Assembly (NCBI GenBank): GCA_015071005.1
Contig: SVIG01000002.1
Location: forward strand, 1-64,000
Length of the DNA stretch: 64,000 bases
Direction: 5' to 3'
DNA from: Clostridiales bacterium
Lineage (GTDB): Bacteria; Bacillota; Clostridia; Christensenellales; Borkfalkiaceae
The translations under genes and the position numbers were made by a program. The notes beneath the pieces were generated by a model, which saw nothing but the letters and a program-made list of their open reading frames with translations, searched no databases and was not told the origin of the DNA. This document shows positions 48,695 to 57,144 of the stretch, in pieces (the first letter of the stretch is position 1; each line of letters starts with the position of its first letter).

Positions 48695-50332
48695 TTATTT
48701 GCTGAAAGGAATTACGAAAGACGCGTCGCCGGGCGCACCCTTTACCTTCAGCGTAGAATTTTTCAATTTATATATGCCGCTCTCGCCGTTGCGATATACA
48801 AGCGCATAATCGTATTTAGAATCAAATTTCAACGTGATCGTTTGATATACAAGGCTGCCCTGATATTGAGGATCGGTGATATTCATCGCCATGTACATAT
48901 AAAGTCCTTTCTCGTCGTCGTAAAGCTCGTTGACCATCGCGCATTCTTTGTCAATCGTGACTTTTTCCAATGCGTCGTACGTCGCCGTATTGCATTCCAC
49001 GTACTCAAGATGCTCGGGATAGTAAGCCGTAGTTTGGGACTTAAATACGCCGCTCTTTTGATAATCGAATTGGAAGAGCGTAGGCGCAAATTTTTGGTTC
49101 GCCGCCATAATGTCTTTCATTACGTAATAAGTTTGCATCGGCTTGCCATAAACGTCTACGAAAGACGAACCGCCGTCATAGAAGGATTCGCCGTCCGATC
49201 TATTTTCCGTTCTCGTATAGTACGTGAAATAGGAAATTTCGCGCACGCCAAAGCCGAGCAGCATATTATTCAGCCATTTCGCGCCCGCTTCCGTTAATTT
49301 ACGAGTAGACTGCGTGCCGTTCGTACGCATATCGAAGGTCTGCGTGACCATGTGGAGCTCAATACCGCGATCGGTCGCCTCTTCTGCAACGTATTGCAAG
49401 CAAGGGATGTACGTAGGGAGCAATTTTCCGTTACGCAAGGGATAATCGTCGTATTGAACCATACCAGGCTGCATCAAATCCAAATAGTTTTTGATGTACT
49501 GCTGATAACGCTTCATACCGTCTTCAAAGGACACGCTTGCGTCCTTGTTTAGCGGCTCCTCCGTCCCTTCCACATAGGGATAGTAGTTCCCATAAACAAA
49601 ACCGTTAAGGTTCAACGGGTTCAAGTTAAAATCCGGATAGATATTCCAATTATTCTTCGCGCTAACACGCTTGATGGAATTATATACTTCCGCGTAGGAT
49701 TGCACGTACAAATGCTTCGGTTCGTCCGCCAAACAAACCCCGTAAACGCCGGGATAGCCTGCATAAAGCGAAAGCAACTCTTCCACTTTTGCGTCCAAAT
49801 CGTCCAGCGTAGCGTACTGACCGGGCTTATCGCCGATCAAGCTTTCGGACGGGCGCGAACCTTCTTTGCACTCCAATTCATATTTATAATTTTCATTCGA
49901 ATCCGATTCGTACAAACCGAGCCAAGAAAGATCCTCGTCGTACAAAACAACGCGGTCTAAACCGATCGATACGAGCTTGTCGATTTCCACTTTGGCAATT
50001 TCCCAAGACGCTTCGCGTCCGCCTTGCATTTTGGAATCGATCTTCAATGTCGATTGGGGATATACGATATTCATGCCAACGTCTTTATAGAGCTGGTATT
50101 GCTCTATACTCAAAAATTCTTCGCGCGGCCCAAGAACAATAGGCACGTCGTCATATTTCACAACGCCGTCGTGCAAAGAATGATAACCGTAAAAATCAAA
50201 TTGATCGGTAAAATTGGAATAATCGGGTACGTCTTTCATCATCAGCACTTCCTCTTCCTTTTTACAGCCTGCGCTGCACAGAACAGAGGATACAATGAGC
50301 ATGGAAAGAAGAATTTGCTTTATCTTTTTCAT
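48695..50332 (-). CDS. Lipoprotein with putative TIM-barrel glycoside hydrolase domain
   Basis: Lipobox-like SVLCSAGCKKEEE; GVYGVCLADEPKH, VQYDDYPL; similar to C-terminus of the 2019-aa protein. Confidence 0.75.
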   Translation of the reverse strand: MKKIKQILLSMLIVSSVLCSAGCKKEEEVLMMKDVPDYSNFTDQFDFYGYHSLHDGVVKYDDVPIVLGPREEFLSIEQYQLYKDVGMNIVYPQSTLKIDSKMQGGREASWEIAKVEIDKLVSIGLDRVVLYDEDLSWLGLYESDSNENYKYELECKEGSRPSESLIGDKPGQYATLDDLDAKVEELLSLYAGYPGVYGVCLADEPKHLYVQSYAEVYNSIKRVSAKNNWNIYPDFNLNPLNLNGFVYGNYYPYVEGTEEPLNKDASVSFEDGMKRYQQYIKNYLDLMQPGMVQYDDYPLRNGKLLPTYIPCLQYVAEEATDRGIELHMVTQTFDMRTNGTQSTRKLTEAGAKWLNNMLLGFGVREISYFTYYTRTENRSDGESFYDGGSSFVDVYGKPMQTYYVMKDIMAANQKFAPTLFQFDYQKSGVFKSQTTAYYPEHLEYVECNTATYDALEKVTIDKECAMVNELYDDEKGLYMYMAMNITDPQYQGSLVYQTITLKFDSKYDYALVYRNGESGIYKLKNSTLKVKGAPGDASFVIPFSK

Positions 50333-50378
50333 ACGTTCTCCTATACAGAGTAATTTTCGTCTTTAATTCTTTATTTTT

Positions 50379-50413
50379 CCCGTAGGTAAGCCGAAAAACG
50401 GCTTACCTACGGG
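50379..50413 (-). other. Intergenic hairpin cccgtaggtaagccg/cggcttacctacggg without U-tract
   Basis: 15-bp perfect stem, 5-nt loop, between the 1067-aa and 545-aa genes. Confidence 0.7.
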
Positions 50414-50462
50414 CATTTTGCTGCCTAAACTTTTTTCAATATCTTATAAATTTTGCAAGATC

Positions 50463-53400
50463 TTATTTATTCTTCGCGTTTTCTACTACGGTTGCGAAAT
50501 CACCGCTTTCTACACCGTGAAGCTTATCAATCGTACACGTCGTACCAAACTTACCGTAAAGCACGATCGAGCCGCTCAAATCGTTTACGGTCTTATTGCC
50601 AACCTGCGCGTTGCTGCCCGTAAAGAAGTTCCACGTTGCCATAGAACTTTGCTCTACAACCTCGTTCGTATCGAGATTATATAAGCACCAATGCAACGTA
50701 ATACCATTCGTACCTTCGGAGTTCTTGCCTTCAAAGCCCATGATTACGCGGTAATGCGTGTTATCTACAAGGTTCGCTCTGCCAAGCTTCGATTCCGCAA
50801 GCGCGCCGTTTACAAAACCGCCGCTAGCCGCGTCTTGAATCATATACGGGAAACCGTAGTTGATTTGCGTACCGTTGCCGTTTACGCCCGAGCTTAATTG
50901 ACCGTCCCAGGTCGTGATACCCGTGACAACGACGATACCTTCTTTCGACGTGCCTTCCGCATACATCGAAGCGTTATAATTCTTCGCAAAGAACGCGATT
51001 TCGGGCATATTCTTACCCGTGAAATCAAATACAATATAATTATTCAAGCCATAGTTGCCGTCAAGCCCCAAGTAGGCTTGCGAAACGTAGCCGCCGTTAT
51101 TTTGACCAAGCGTATAGTTTGCGCCGTCGCCGATACTACCTGCGCCCAACGTAAGAACGTTGCCCTCTTCCGTCACGTTGCTTGCCGTCACGCCGTCTTT
51201 TTCCGTCGCTACAAGCTTAAGCTTATAAACGGTGTCGCCCGTCACACGCGCAAAGTCCTTATCCCAAGCATAGGAATAATTGAAAAGCGTGCTTTGCTTC
51301 GTAGGCGTAGGAATCGTGCCGTTGAATACGGGCGTTGTGCCGAATTCAAAGCTACCGCTATCCAATTCCTCACCGTTTTCGTCTTGGAAGCTTACCGTGT
51401 ACGTACCGCCGTTATTCAAGCCGTTCGCCAAGTCTGCAATATTCGTGTTTTCATATACGCCGTATACCTTATCAAGCGTACAAGGCGTACCAAACTTACC
51501 GTAAAGCACGATCGAACCAACCAAATCGTTTACGGTCATATTGCCAACCTGCGCGTTGCTGCCCGTGAAGAAGTTCCACGTTGCCATAGAACCTTGCTCT
51601 ACAACTTCGTTCGTATCGAGATTATATAAGTACCAATGCAACGTAATACCATTCGTACCTTCGGAGTTCTTGCCTTCAAAGCCCATGATTACGCGGTAAT
51701 GCGTGTTATCTACAAGGTTCGCTCTGCCGAGTGCCGAGTTTGCAAAGGAGCCGCTTACAAAGCTGCCGTTAGCCGCGTCTTGAATCATATACGGGAAACC
51801 GTAGTTGAGGAACGTACCATTAGGCTTATCTTCCGTAATCAATGCGTCCTGACCGTCCCAAGTCGTAATACCCGTATAAACGACGATACCTTGCTTAGAC
51901 GTACCTTCCGCGTACATGGAATCATTATAGTTCTTCGCAAAGAAAGCAACTTCGGGCATATTCTTACCCGTGAAATCAAACGCTACGTAAGAATCACAGC
52001 CATAATTGCCGTCGAATGCCAAATAGGATTGCGAAACGAAGCTCGGCGTTTCGTCGCCGTCGTCGTTTTGTTGACCTTTCGTATAGTTTGCGCCACCGCC
52101 GATACTACCGCTTGCCAATACGACGCCTTCGCCCTTTGCGCTAACCTCGTTAGCCTTCAAGCCCGATTTCAACGTTGCCGTGTAGGTAGCCGTATAGGTC
52201 TTAGTGCCCGTAGCCGCTTCCACGTTGCTATCCCAGCCTGCGAACACGAAAGTATACACTTCCGTTTCCGCCTTGCTCGGATCGCTAGGCGCTACGACTT
52301 CCGCACCGTGTTCATACGTTGTTTCGCTCAATACATCGCCGTCTTCGTCAACGAACGTAATCGTGTACGTATTGATTTTGTAATCCGCTTCTACCGTGAC
52401 GTCGCCCGTCGTAAGCGTATATTCTTTCCACGTGCCTGTGTACCCTTCTTTGGTAGGTACATCGGGTTCGGTGATTTCTTTGTTTTCTACCGTGTAGGTA
52501 GCCGTGCCGACCGTTTCGCCGTTTTCGTCAACAAACGTTACCGTGTATTCGATCGCCTTATACGCAAGACTTACGTTCAAACCGCCGATCGCCAAATCCG
52601 CTTCCGTCTTATCCCACGATACTTCGTAGCCTTCCATCAAACATTCAGCAGGTACTTCGGGGAATTCTACTTCGCTCATATTCTCTACCGTGTAGGTAAT
52701 AGGAGCCGCAACAATCGCGCCCGTTCTCGGATGCGTGAATGCTACCGTGTATTCGATCGCCTTATATGCAAGACTTACGTTCAAGCCGCCGATCGCCAAA
52801 TCCGCTTCCGTCTTATCCCACGATACTTCGTAGCCTTCCATCAAACATTCAGCAGGTACTTCGGGGAATTTCACTTCGCTCATATTTTCTACCGTGTAGG
52901 TAATAGGAGCCGCAACAATCGCGCCCGTTCTCGGATGTGTGAATGCTACCGTGTATTCGATTGCCTTATATGCAAGGCTTACGTTCAAACCGCCGATCGC
53001 CAAATCCGCTTCCGTCTTATCCCACGATACTTCGTAGCCTTCCATCAAACATTCAGCAGGTACTTCGGGGAATTCTACTTCGCTCATATTCTCTACCGTG
53101 TAGGTGATAGGAGCCGCAACAATCGCGCCCGTTCTCGGATGCGTGAATGCTACCGTGTATTCAATCGCCGTCTTCGTGAACTGTGCAACGAGCGTGATAT
53201 TACCCGTAACCGCCGCCTCGAAATCGTAAGCAGTTTCACTACCTTCTTCATACCAATTATCAAAGGTATAAGCATAGCCGTCTTCTTCGTAATCCGCAGG
53301 ATCAGCGGGCTTCGTTGCCTTTTCACCATCCAACACTTCTTGCGATGCAACTTCCGCGCCCTCGAAAGAAACGACGTAGGTTTTTTCTACCACTTCGCCA

Positions 53401-53666
53401 CCTTCAGACGTTTCGCCACCTTCAGACGTTTCGCCGCCTTCGGACGTTTCGCCACCTTCGGACGTTTCGCCACCTTCAGAGGTTTCGCCGCCATCACTCG
53501 TGCCGGGCGCTTCGCTCGTTACGCTTTCGGACACGCTATTATCATCGTCTTTCGACGAGCCGCCGCATGCCGAAAATGCACCCAAAGTGCACGCCACGAT
53601 TAAACAGGATAATAATGCTTTTAATTTGTTTTTCATAGTTTTCCTCCCTGAAAAAATCAATTTCAC
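50463..53666 (-). CDS. Multimodular lipoprotein: TSEGGE linker, three identical-type 68-aa repeats, two 'FDFTGKNMPE' modules
   Basis: 1067 aa; lipobox-like LGAFSACGGSS; module motifs FDFTGKNMPEVAFFAKNYNDSMY and FDFTGKNMPEIAFFAKNYNASMY. Confidence 0.85.
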   Translation of the reverse strand: MKLIFSGRKTMKNKLKALLSCLIVACTLGAFSACGGSSKDDDNSVSESVTSEAPGTSDGGETSEGGETSEGGETSEGGETSEGGETSEGGEVVEKTYVVSFEGAEVASQEVLDGEKATKPADPADYEEDGYAYTFDNWYEEGSETAYDFEAAVTGNITLVAQFTKTAIEYTVAFTHPRTGAIVAAPITYTVENMSEVEFPEVPAECLMEGYEVSWDKTEADLAIGGLNVSLAYKAIEYTVAFTHPRTGAIVAAPITYTVENMSEVKFPEVPAECLMEGYEVSWDKTEADLAIGGLNVSLAYKAIEYTVAFTHPRTGAIVAAPITYTVENMSEVEFPEVPAECLMEGYEVSWDKTEADLAIGGLNVSLAYKAIEYTVTFVDENGETVGTATYTVENKEITEPDVPTKEGYTGTWKEYTLTTGDVTVEADYKINTYTITFVDEDGDVLSETTYEHGAEVVAPSDPSKAETEVYTFVFAGWDSNVEAATGTKTYTATYTATLKSGLKANEVSAKGEGVVLASGSIGGGANYTKGQQNDDGDETPSFVSQSYLAFDGNYGCDSYVAFDFTGKNMPEVAFFAKNYNDSMYAEGTSKQGIVVYTGITTWDGQDALITEDKPNGTFLNYGFPYMIQDAANGSFVSGSFANSALGRANLVDNTHYRVIMGFEGKNSEGTNGITLHWYLYNLDTNEVVEQGSMATWNFFTGSNAQVGNMTVNDLVGSIVLYGKFGTPCTLDKVYGVYENTNIADLANGLNNGGTYTVSFQDENGEELDSGSFEFGTTPVFNGTIPTPTKQSTLFNYSYAWDKDFARVTGDTVYKLKLVATEKDGVTASNVTEEGNVLTLGAGSIGDGANYTLGQNNGGYVSQAYLGLDGNYGLNNYIVFDFTGKNMPEIAFFAKNYNASMYAEGTSKEGIVVVTGITTWDGQLSSGVNGNGTQINYGFPYMIQDAASGGFVNGALAESKLGRANLVDNTHYRVIMGFEGKNSEGTNGITLHWCLYNLDTNEVVEQSSMATWNFFTGSNAQVGNKTVNDLSGSIVLYGKFGTTCTIDKLHGVESGDFATVVENAKNK
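52557..53168 (-). repeat. Three tandem 204-bp repeats (68 aa) inside the 1067-aa gene
   Basis: AIEYTVAFTHPRTGAIVAAPITYTVENMSEVxFPEVPAECLMEGYEVSWDKTEADLAIGGLNVSLAYK x3; 'ttctcggatgYgtgaat' ends at 52740, 52944 and 53148. Confidence 0.95.
53394..53491 (-). repeat. 18-bp tandem repeat encoding (TSEGGE)n linker
   Basis: Repeated ttcgccaccttcRgacgt. Confidence 0.9.
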
Positions 53667-53696
53667 AACGTAATTCGTTGTTAAAAATCCCTTAAA

Positions 53697-56600
53697 TTAT
53701 AATGCTTTTGCTTGTTCTACGACGGTTGCGAAATCGCCGTTTACAACGCCGTGAAGCTTATCAATCTTACACGTCGTATTAAACTTACCGTAAAGCACGA
53801 TTGCGCCGCTCAAACCGTCAAGCGTCATGTTATTGACCGCCGCATTTTCGCCATCAAAGAAGAGCCAAGACGTTTGTTCAACAGTTTCTACAACAACGTT
53901 GTCCGTTAAATTGTAGAGCATATATTTCAACGTAAACCCTCTAGAATCTTCCGCTTTCGTAATACCCATTACGATACGGTATTGCTTGCTATCGTCGAGG
54001 TTTGCTCTTGCAAGCTTCGCATCAAAGTCGCCCAACATATTGCCGCCATGGGGAGCTGCCGCTGCTTCGAAATACGCACCGAAAGGACCGGATACGCCCA
54101 CCTGCGTATTGCCGCTTTGCGCCGAGCCAGTAGAGCCGTCCCAAAGGGTGATACCGCTTGCTACGACGATGCCTTGCTTGCCTTCGCTATAATACATGGA
54201 AGTATCGTAGTTCTTCGCAAAGAACATGACTTCGGGCATATTCTTACCCGTGAAATCAAAGACGATATAGTTATCAAATCCATAATCACCGGTGTATGCG
54301 AAATAGGATTGCGTAATCGAACCGCCTGCATTTTGACCTTTCGTATAGTCCGCGCCAGCGCCGATGTTACCTGCGCCCAACGTAATCGTATCGCCGTCGA
54401 TGGTCACGTCCTTGAAGTCTTTATCCCCTTTCGGGCGAGCGACTTCCACCAAGGTGTATACCGTGTGACCAGTAACCGGTGTGATTTTCTTATCCCAATC
54501 GTAGACGTAGGTAAACCATTCGTCGTCCGGCTTGTCAAGGGTAGGAATTTCACCATTGAATTGGGGCATCGTGCCGTAGAGCAACGTGTCGCTTTGGAGC
54601 ACCTTACCGTCCGCGTCCTTGAATTCAACCTTGTATTGAGTATTCTTATTGAATTCCTTAATTACTTCGTCAATAGAAGTATTTTCATATACGCCGTGGA
54701 GCTTATCAATCGTGAGCGTCGTACCAAACTTCCCGTAAAGCACAATCGAACCCACCAAATCATCAAGCGTCATATTTTCAACTTTCGCATTGTCGCCCGT
54801 GAAGAAATTCCACGTTTGAATACTGCTTTGCTCGACAACCGTATCCTCATCGAGATTGTACAAATACCACTTAATTTCAATACCAGCCGCGTCATGCTTA
54901 TTAAAGCCGAGAATTACGCGGTAATGCGTGTTATCGTCGAGGTTTGCTCTTGCAAGCTTGGAATCCTGCATACCATTCTTAACAAACCACGTATCGATGC
55001 TTTGCATCATGAACGGAGAATCGATATTTACTTTCGTGCCGTCGCCAAGAATACCCGTTTGCAAACCGCCGTTAAAGCTCGTGATACCGTTTGCAAATAA
55101 AACGCCTTGCTTGCCGCCGTTTTGGGCATACATAGAGTTATTGTAATTCTGCGCAAAGAACGCGACTTCGGGCATATTCTTACCCGTGAATTCAAACGCA
55201 AGGTAATCGTTTATGCCGTACTCGCCGTTCAACGCCAAATACCCTTGATCGATATGATCACCGCTATTTGGACCGCCATACGTGCCGCCGTCTTTGATCG
55301 TACCAGCTTTCAACGTGATGACCTTTTCATCCGTCAAGCTCTCCAAGCCATAAAGGCTGATGTTGTTATCCTGTACCCATTGCAGCACTTCTTCGCTGAA
55401 ATTCGCCACGAATACGCCCATCGTAGCGCACAAATTCACGCCGTCCGTGTAGTAGAACGTATAGCTGCCCGTTTTGCCGAGAACAAAGGTGTCGCCCTCT
55501 ACGTTGTAAGTGTTCCCCTCTTCGTCGCGATAGAAGAACTTATAGCCTTCCGCCGACGTATCCACGAAATCGGAAACCTTCAATTCCGCTTCCGCATCCA
55601 AGAAGAAGTTAGGCGCGTTCGGCTTAAAAGACGAGAACGTCAATTCTTCTTCGCAAATTGCGTCGAACGTCGTATCCTCTATAATCGGATAAATCTTATC
55701 CCACACCGTTCTTTCACCGTGGTTACCGTAAAGCACGATATTGCCGTTGAAGAAGGGATTATTTTCCGTTTCTACGGGGATATCGGTGAAGCCGCAGGCT
55801 TGAATACCATAAGTATCAATTCTAAACTTCGTCACGATTTCCTTCGTGTCAAGGTTGATGATAACGCAATCGAAGTCCAAGAAAACGGAATCGACGGGAG
55901 TATTCGTGCCAATCAGATTTGCGGAACCTTTTCTAATACCGCTAAACCCAGCGATCATACGGTATTTCGTGCCGTCCTGCAACGATTCCATACTGCCCGG
56001 ATAAGGGATAGCGTTTCCTTGGTCGTCTTGCAAGACCATACCGCCCCACGATCTCGTATCCTCTTTATCTTCGTCATACTTATGAAGCATATAAGGGCCG
56101 TAAATATTGAATTCCTTGCACTTCGTTGGATGAATAGGCGCACCAAAATTATTCTTAAAGCCGCCCGTGAAGATAAAGCCCTTCGTACCGTCGTGAATAT
56201 TCTCCGTATACGAATCGCGGAAGAACGAGAAGATGGGCATATTGTTGCCCGTGAAATCAATCTTCACGTAGTCGCCGATACCGTAATCGCCGTTATACGC
56301 AATATAAGGCAAGTTGTGCGGACCGTTCTTACGCTCGTAAATTACGTTATTGCCGTTGCAATAGCTACCTTCTACAAGGGTGAAGTTCCCTCTTTCTACG
56401 TACAAATCGCCATAAAGGGAAATACCCATATCCGTCAATTCTTGCTGATAGTCTTCATCTATATATTTAATAGAGATGATTTCGCTCCCTTCGCATCTTT
56501 GCCCGTCGGGGGATTCCGCGAAGAACTTAAACGTGTGATCGGAACGGGACGCAAACGTATAGCCTTCCGCGTCCAACAAATCAATCTTCTCGCCGTCTAC

Positions 56601-57131
56601 TTCCACGCTTTCCATTTTGACTTCGCAATCCGGCAAGGAAGTGTAGATATTCATTGCCTCGAAGTACTCTTCAAAGGACAACGTTTCGCCGTATTTATAA
56701 GGCATATTTTTAAGCGAGAATTCCCACCAAAGCTCGGGATACGTAACGTAGAACGTGAAAGTAGAAGTCCCCTTGTATTTCCCCTTTTCAATCGTGTACG
56801 TCATCGTGTACGTACCGCTCGTACGGGTATACCAAATACGTTTCTTCGTAATATCCTCTACGTTCCCGTTTTCGTCCGTCATCGTGAGCGTAAAATCAAC
56901 GTCTTCCACGTATTCCACGTATTCATCTAAAACGATACGCTCGTTAACGTGAATATTCGCCAATGCGCCTTCTAAAAATTGCGGTCCCTTCTTTTCCACC
57001 TCGTCTTCTACGAAAGAAACGTCCGATTTCTGCGTAGAACCGCCGCAGGATGCAATTGCCATACCAGCCGAAAGCGTCGCCGCTGCACATGCCATTATTA
57101 GTAATAATTTGCGAATTTTATTTTTTCTCAT
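53697..57131 (-). CDS. Multimodular lipoprotein with three 'FTGxNMP' modules
   Basis: 1144 aa; lipobox-like GMAIASCGGSTQ; motifs IDFTGNNMPIFSFF, FEFTGKNMPEVAFF, FDFTGKNMPEVMFF. Confidence 0.85.
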   Translation of the reverse strand: MRKNKIRKLLLIMACAAATLSAGMAIASCGGSTQKSDVSFVEDEVEKKGPQFLEGALANIHVNERIVLDEYVEYVEDVDFTLTMTDENGNVEDITKKRIWYTRTSGTYTMTYTIEKGKYKGTSTFTFYVTYPELWWEFSLKNMPYKYGETLSFEEYFEAMNIYTSLPDCEVKMESVEVDGEKIDLLDAEGYTFASRSDHTFKFFAESPDGQRCEGSEIISIKYIDEDYQQELTDMGISLYGDLYVERGNFTLVEGSYCNGNNVIYERKNGPHNLPYIAYNGDYGIGDYVKIDFTGNNMPIFSFFRDSYTENIHDGTKGFIFTGGFKNNFGAPIHPTKCKEFNIYGPYMLHKYDEDKEDTRSWGGMVLQDDQGNAIPYPGSMESLQDGTKYRMIAGFSGIRKGSANLIGTNTPVDSVFLDFDCVIINLDTKEIVTKFRIDTYGIQACGFTDIPVETENNPFFNGNIVLYGNHGERTVWDKIYPIIEDTTFDAICEEELTFSSFKPNAPNFFLDAEAELKVSDFVDTSAEGYKFFYRDEEGNTYNVEGDTFVLGKTGSYTFYYTDGVNLCATMGVFVANFSEEVLQWVQDNNISLYGLESLTDEKVITLKAGTIKDGGTYGGPNSGDHIDQGYLALNGEYGINDYLAFEFTGKNMPEVAFFAQNYNNSMYAQNGGKQGVLFANGITSFNGGLQTGILGDGTKVNIDSPFMMQSIDTWFVKNGMQDSKLARANLDDNTHYRVILGFNKHDAAGIEIKWYLYNLDEDTVVEQSSIQTWNFFTGDNAKVENMTLDDLVGSIVLYGKFGTTLTIDKLHGVYENTSIDEVIKEFNKNTQYKVEFKDADGKVLQSDTLLYGTMPQFNGEIPTLDKPDDEWFTYVYDWDKKITPVTGHTVYTLVEVARPKGDKDFKDVTIDGDTITLGAGNIGAGADYTKGQNAGGSITQSYFAYTGDYGFDNYIVFDFTGKNMPEVMFFAKNYDTSMYYSEGKQGIVVASGITLWDGSTGSAQSGNTQVGVSGPFGAYFEAAAAPHGGNMLGDFDAKLARANLDDSKQYRIVMGITKAEDSRGFTLKYMLYNLTDNVVVETVEQTSWLFFDGENAAVNNMTLDGLSGAIVLYGKFNTTCKIDKLHGVVNGDFATVVEQAKAL

Positions 57132-57144
57132 CTTACACCTTAAA

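Noticed and set aside
53394-53491. Short 18-bp repeats considered as CRISPR or VNTR regulatory array
   Set aside because: In-frame coding repeat (TSEGGE) with no spacers; a protein linker.
51636-53603. 655-aa plus-strand ORF with internal repeats
   Set aside because: Antisense to the 1067-aa gene; its repeats simply mirror the 204-bp coding repeats.
55107-56930. 607-aa plus-strand ORF
   Set aside because: Antisense to the 1144-aa gene.
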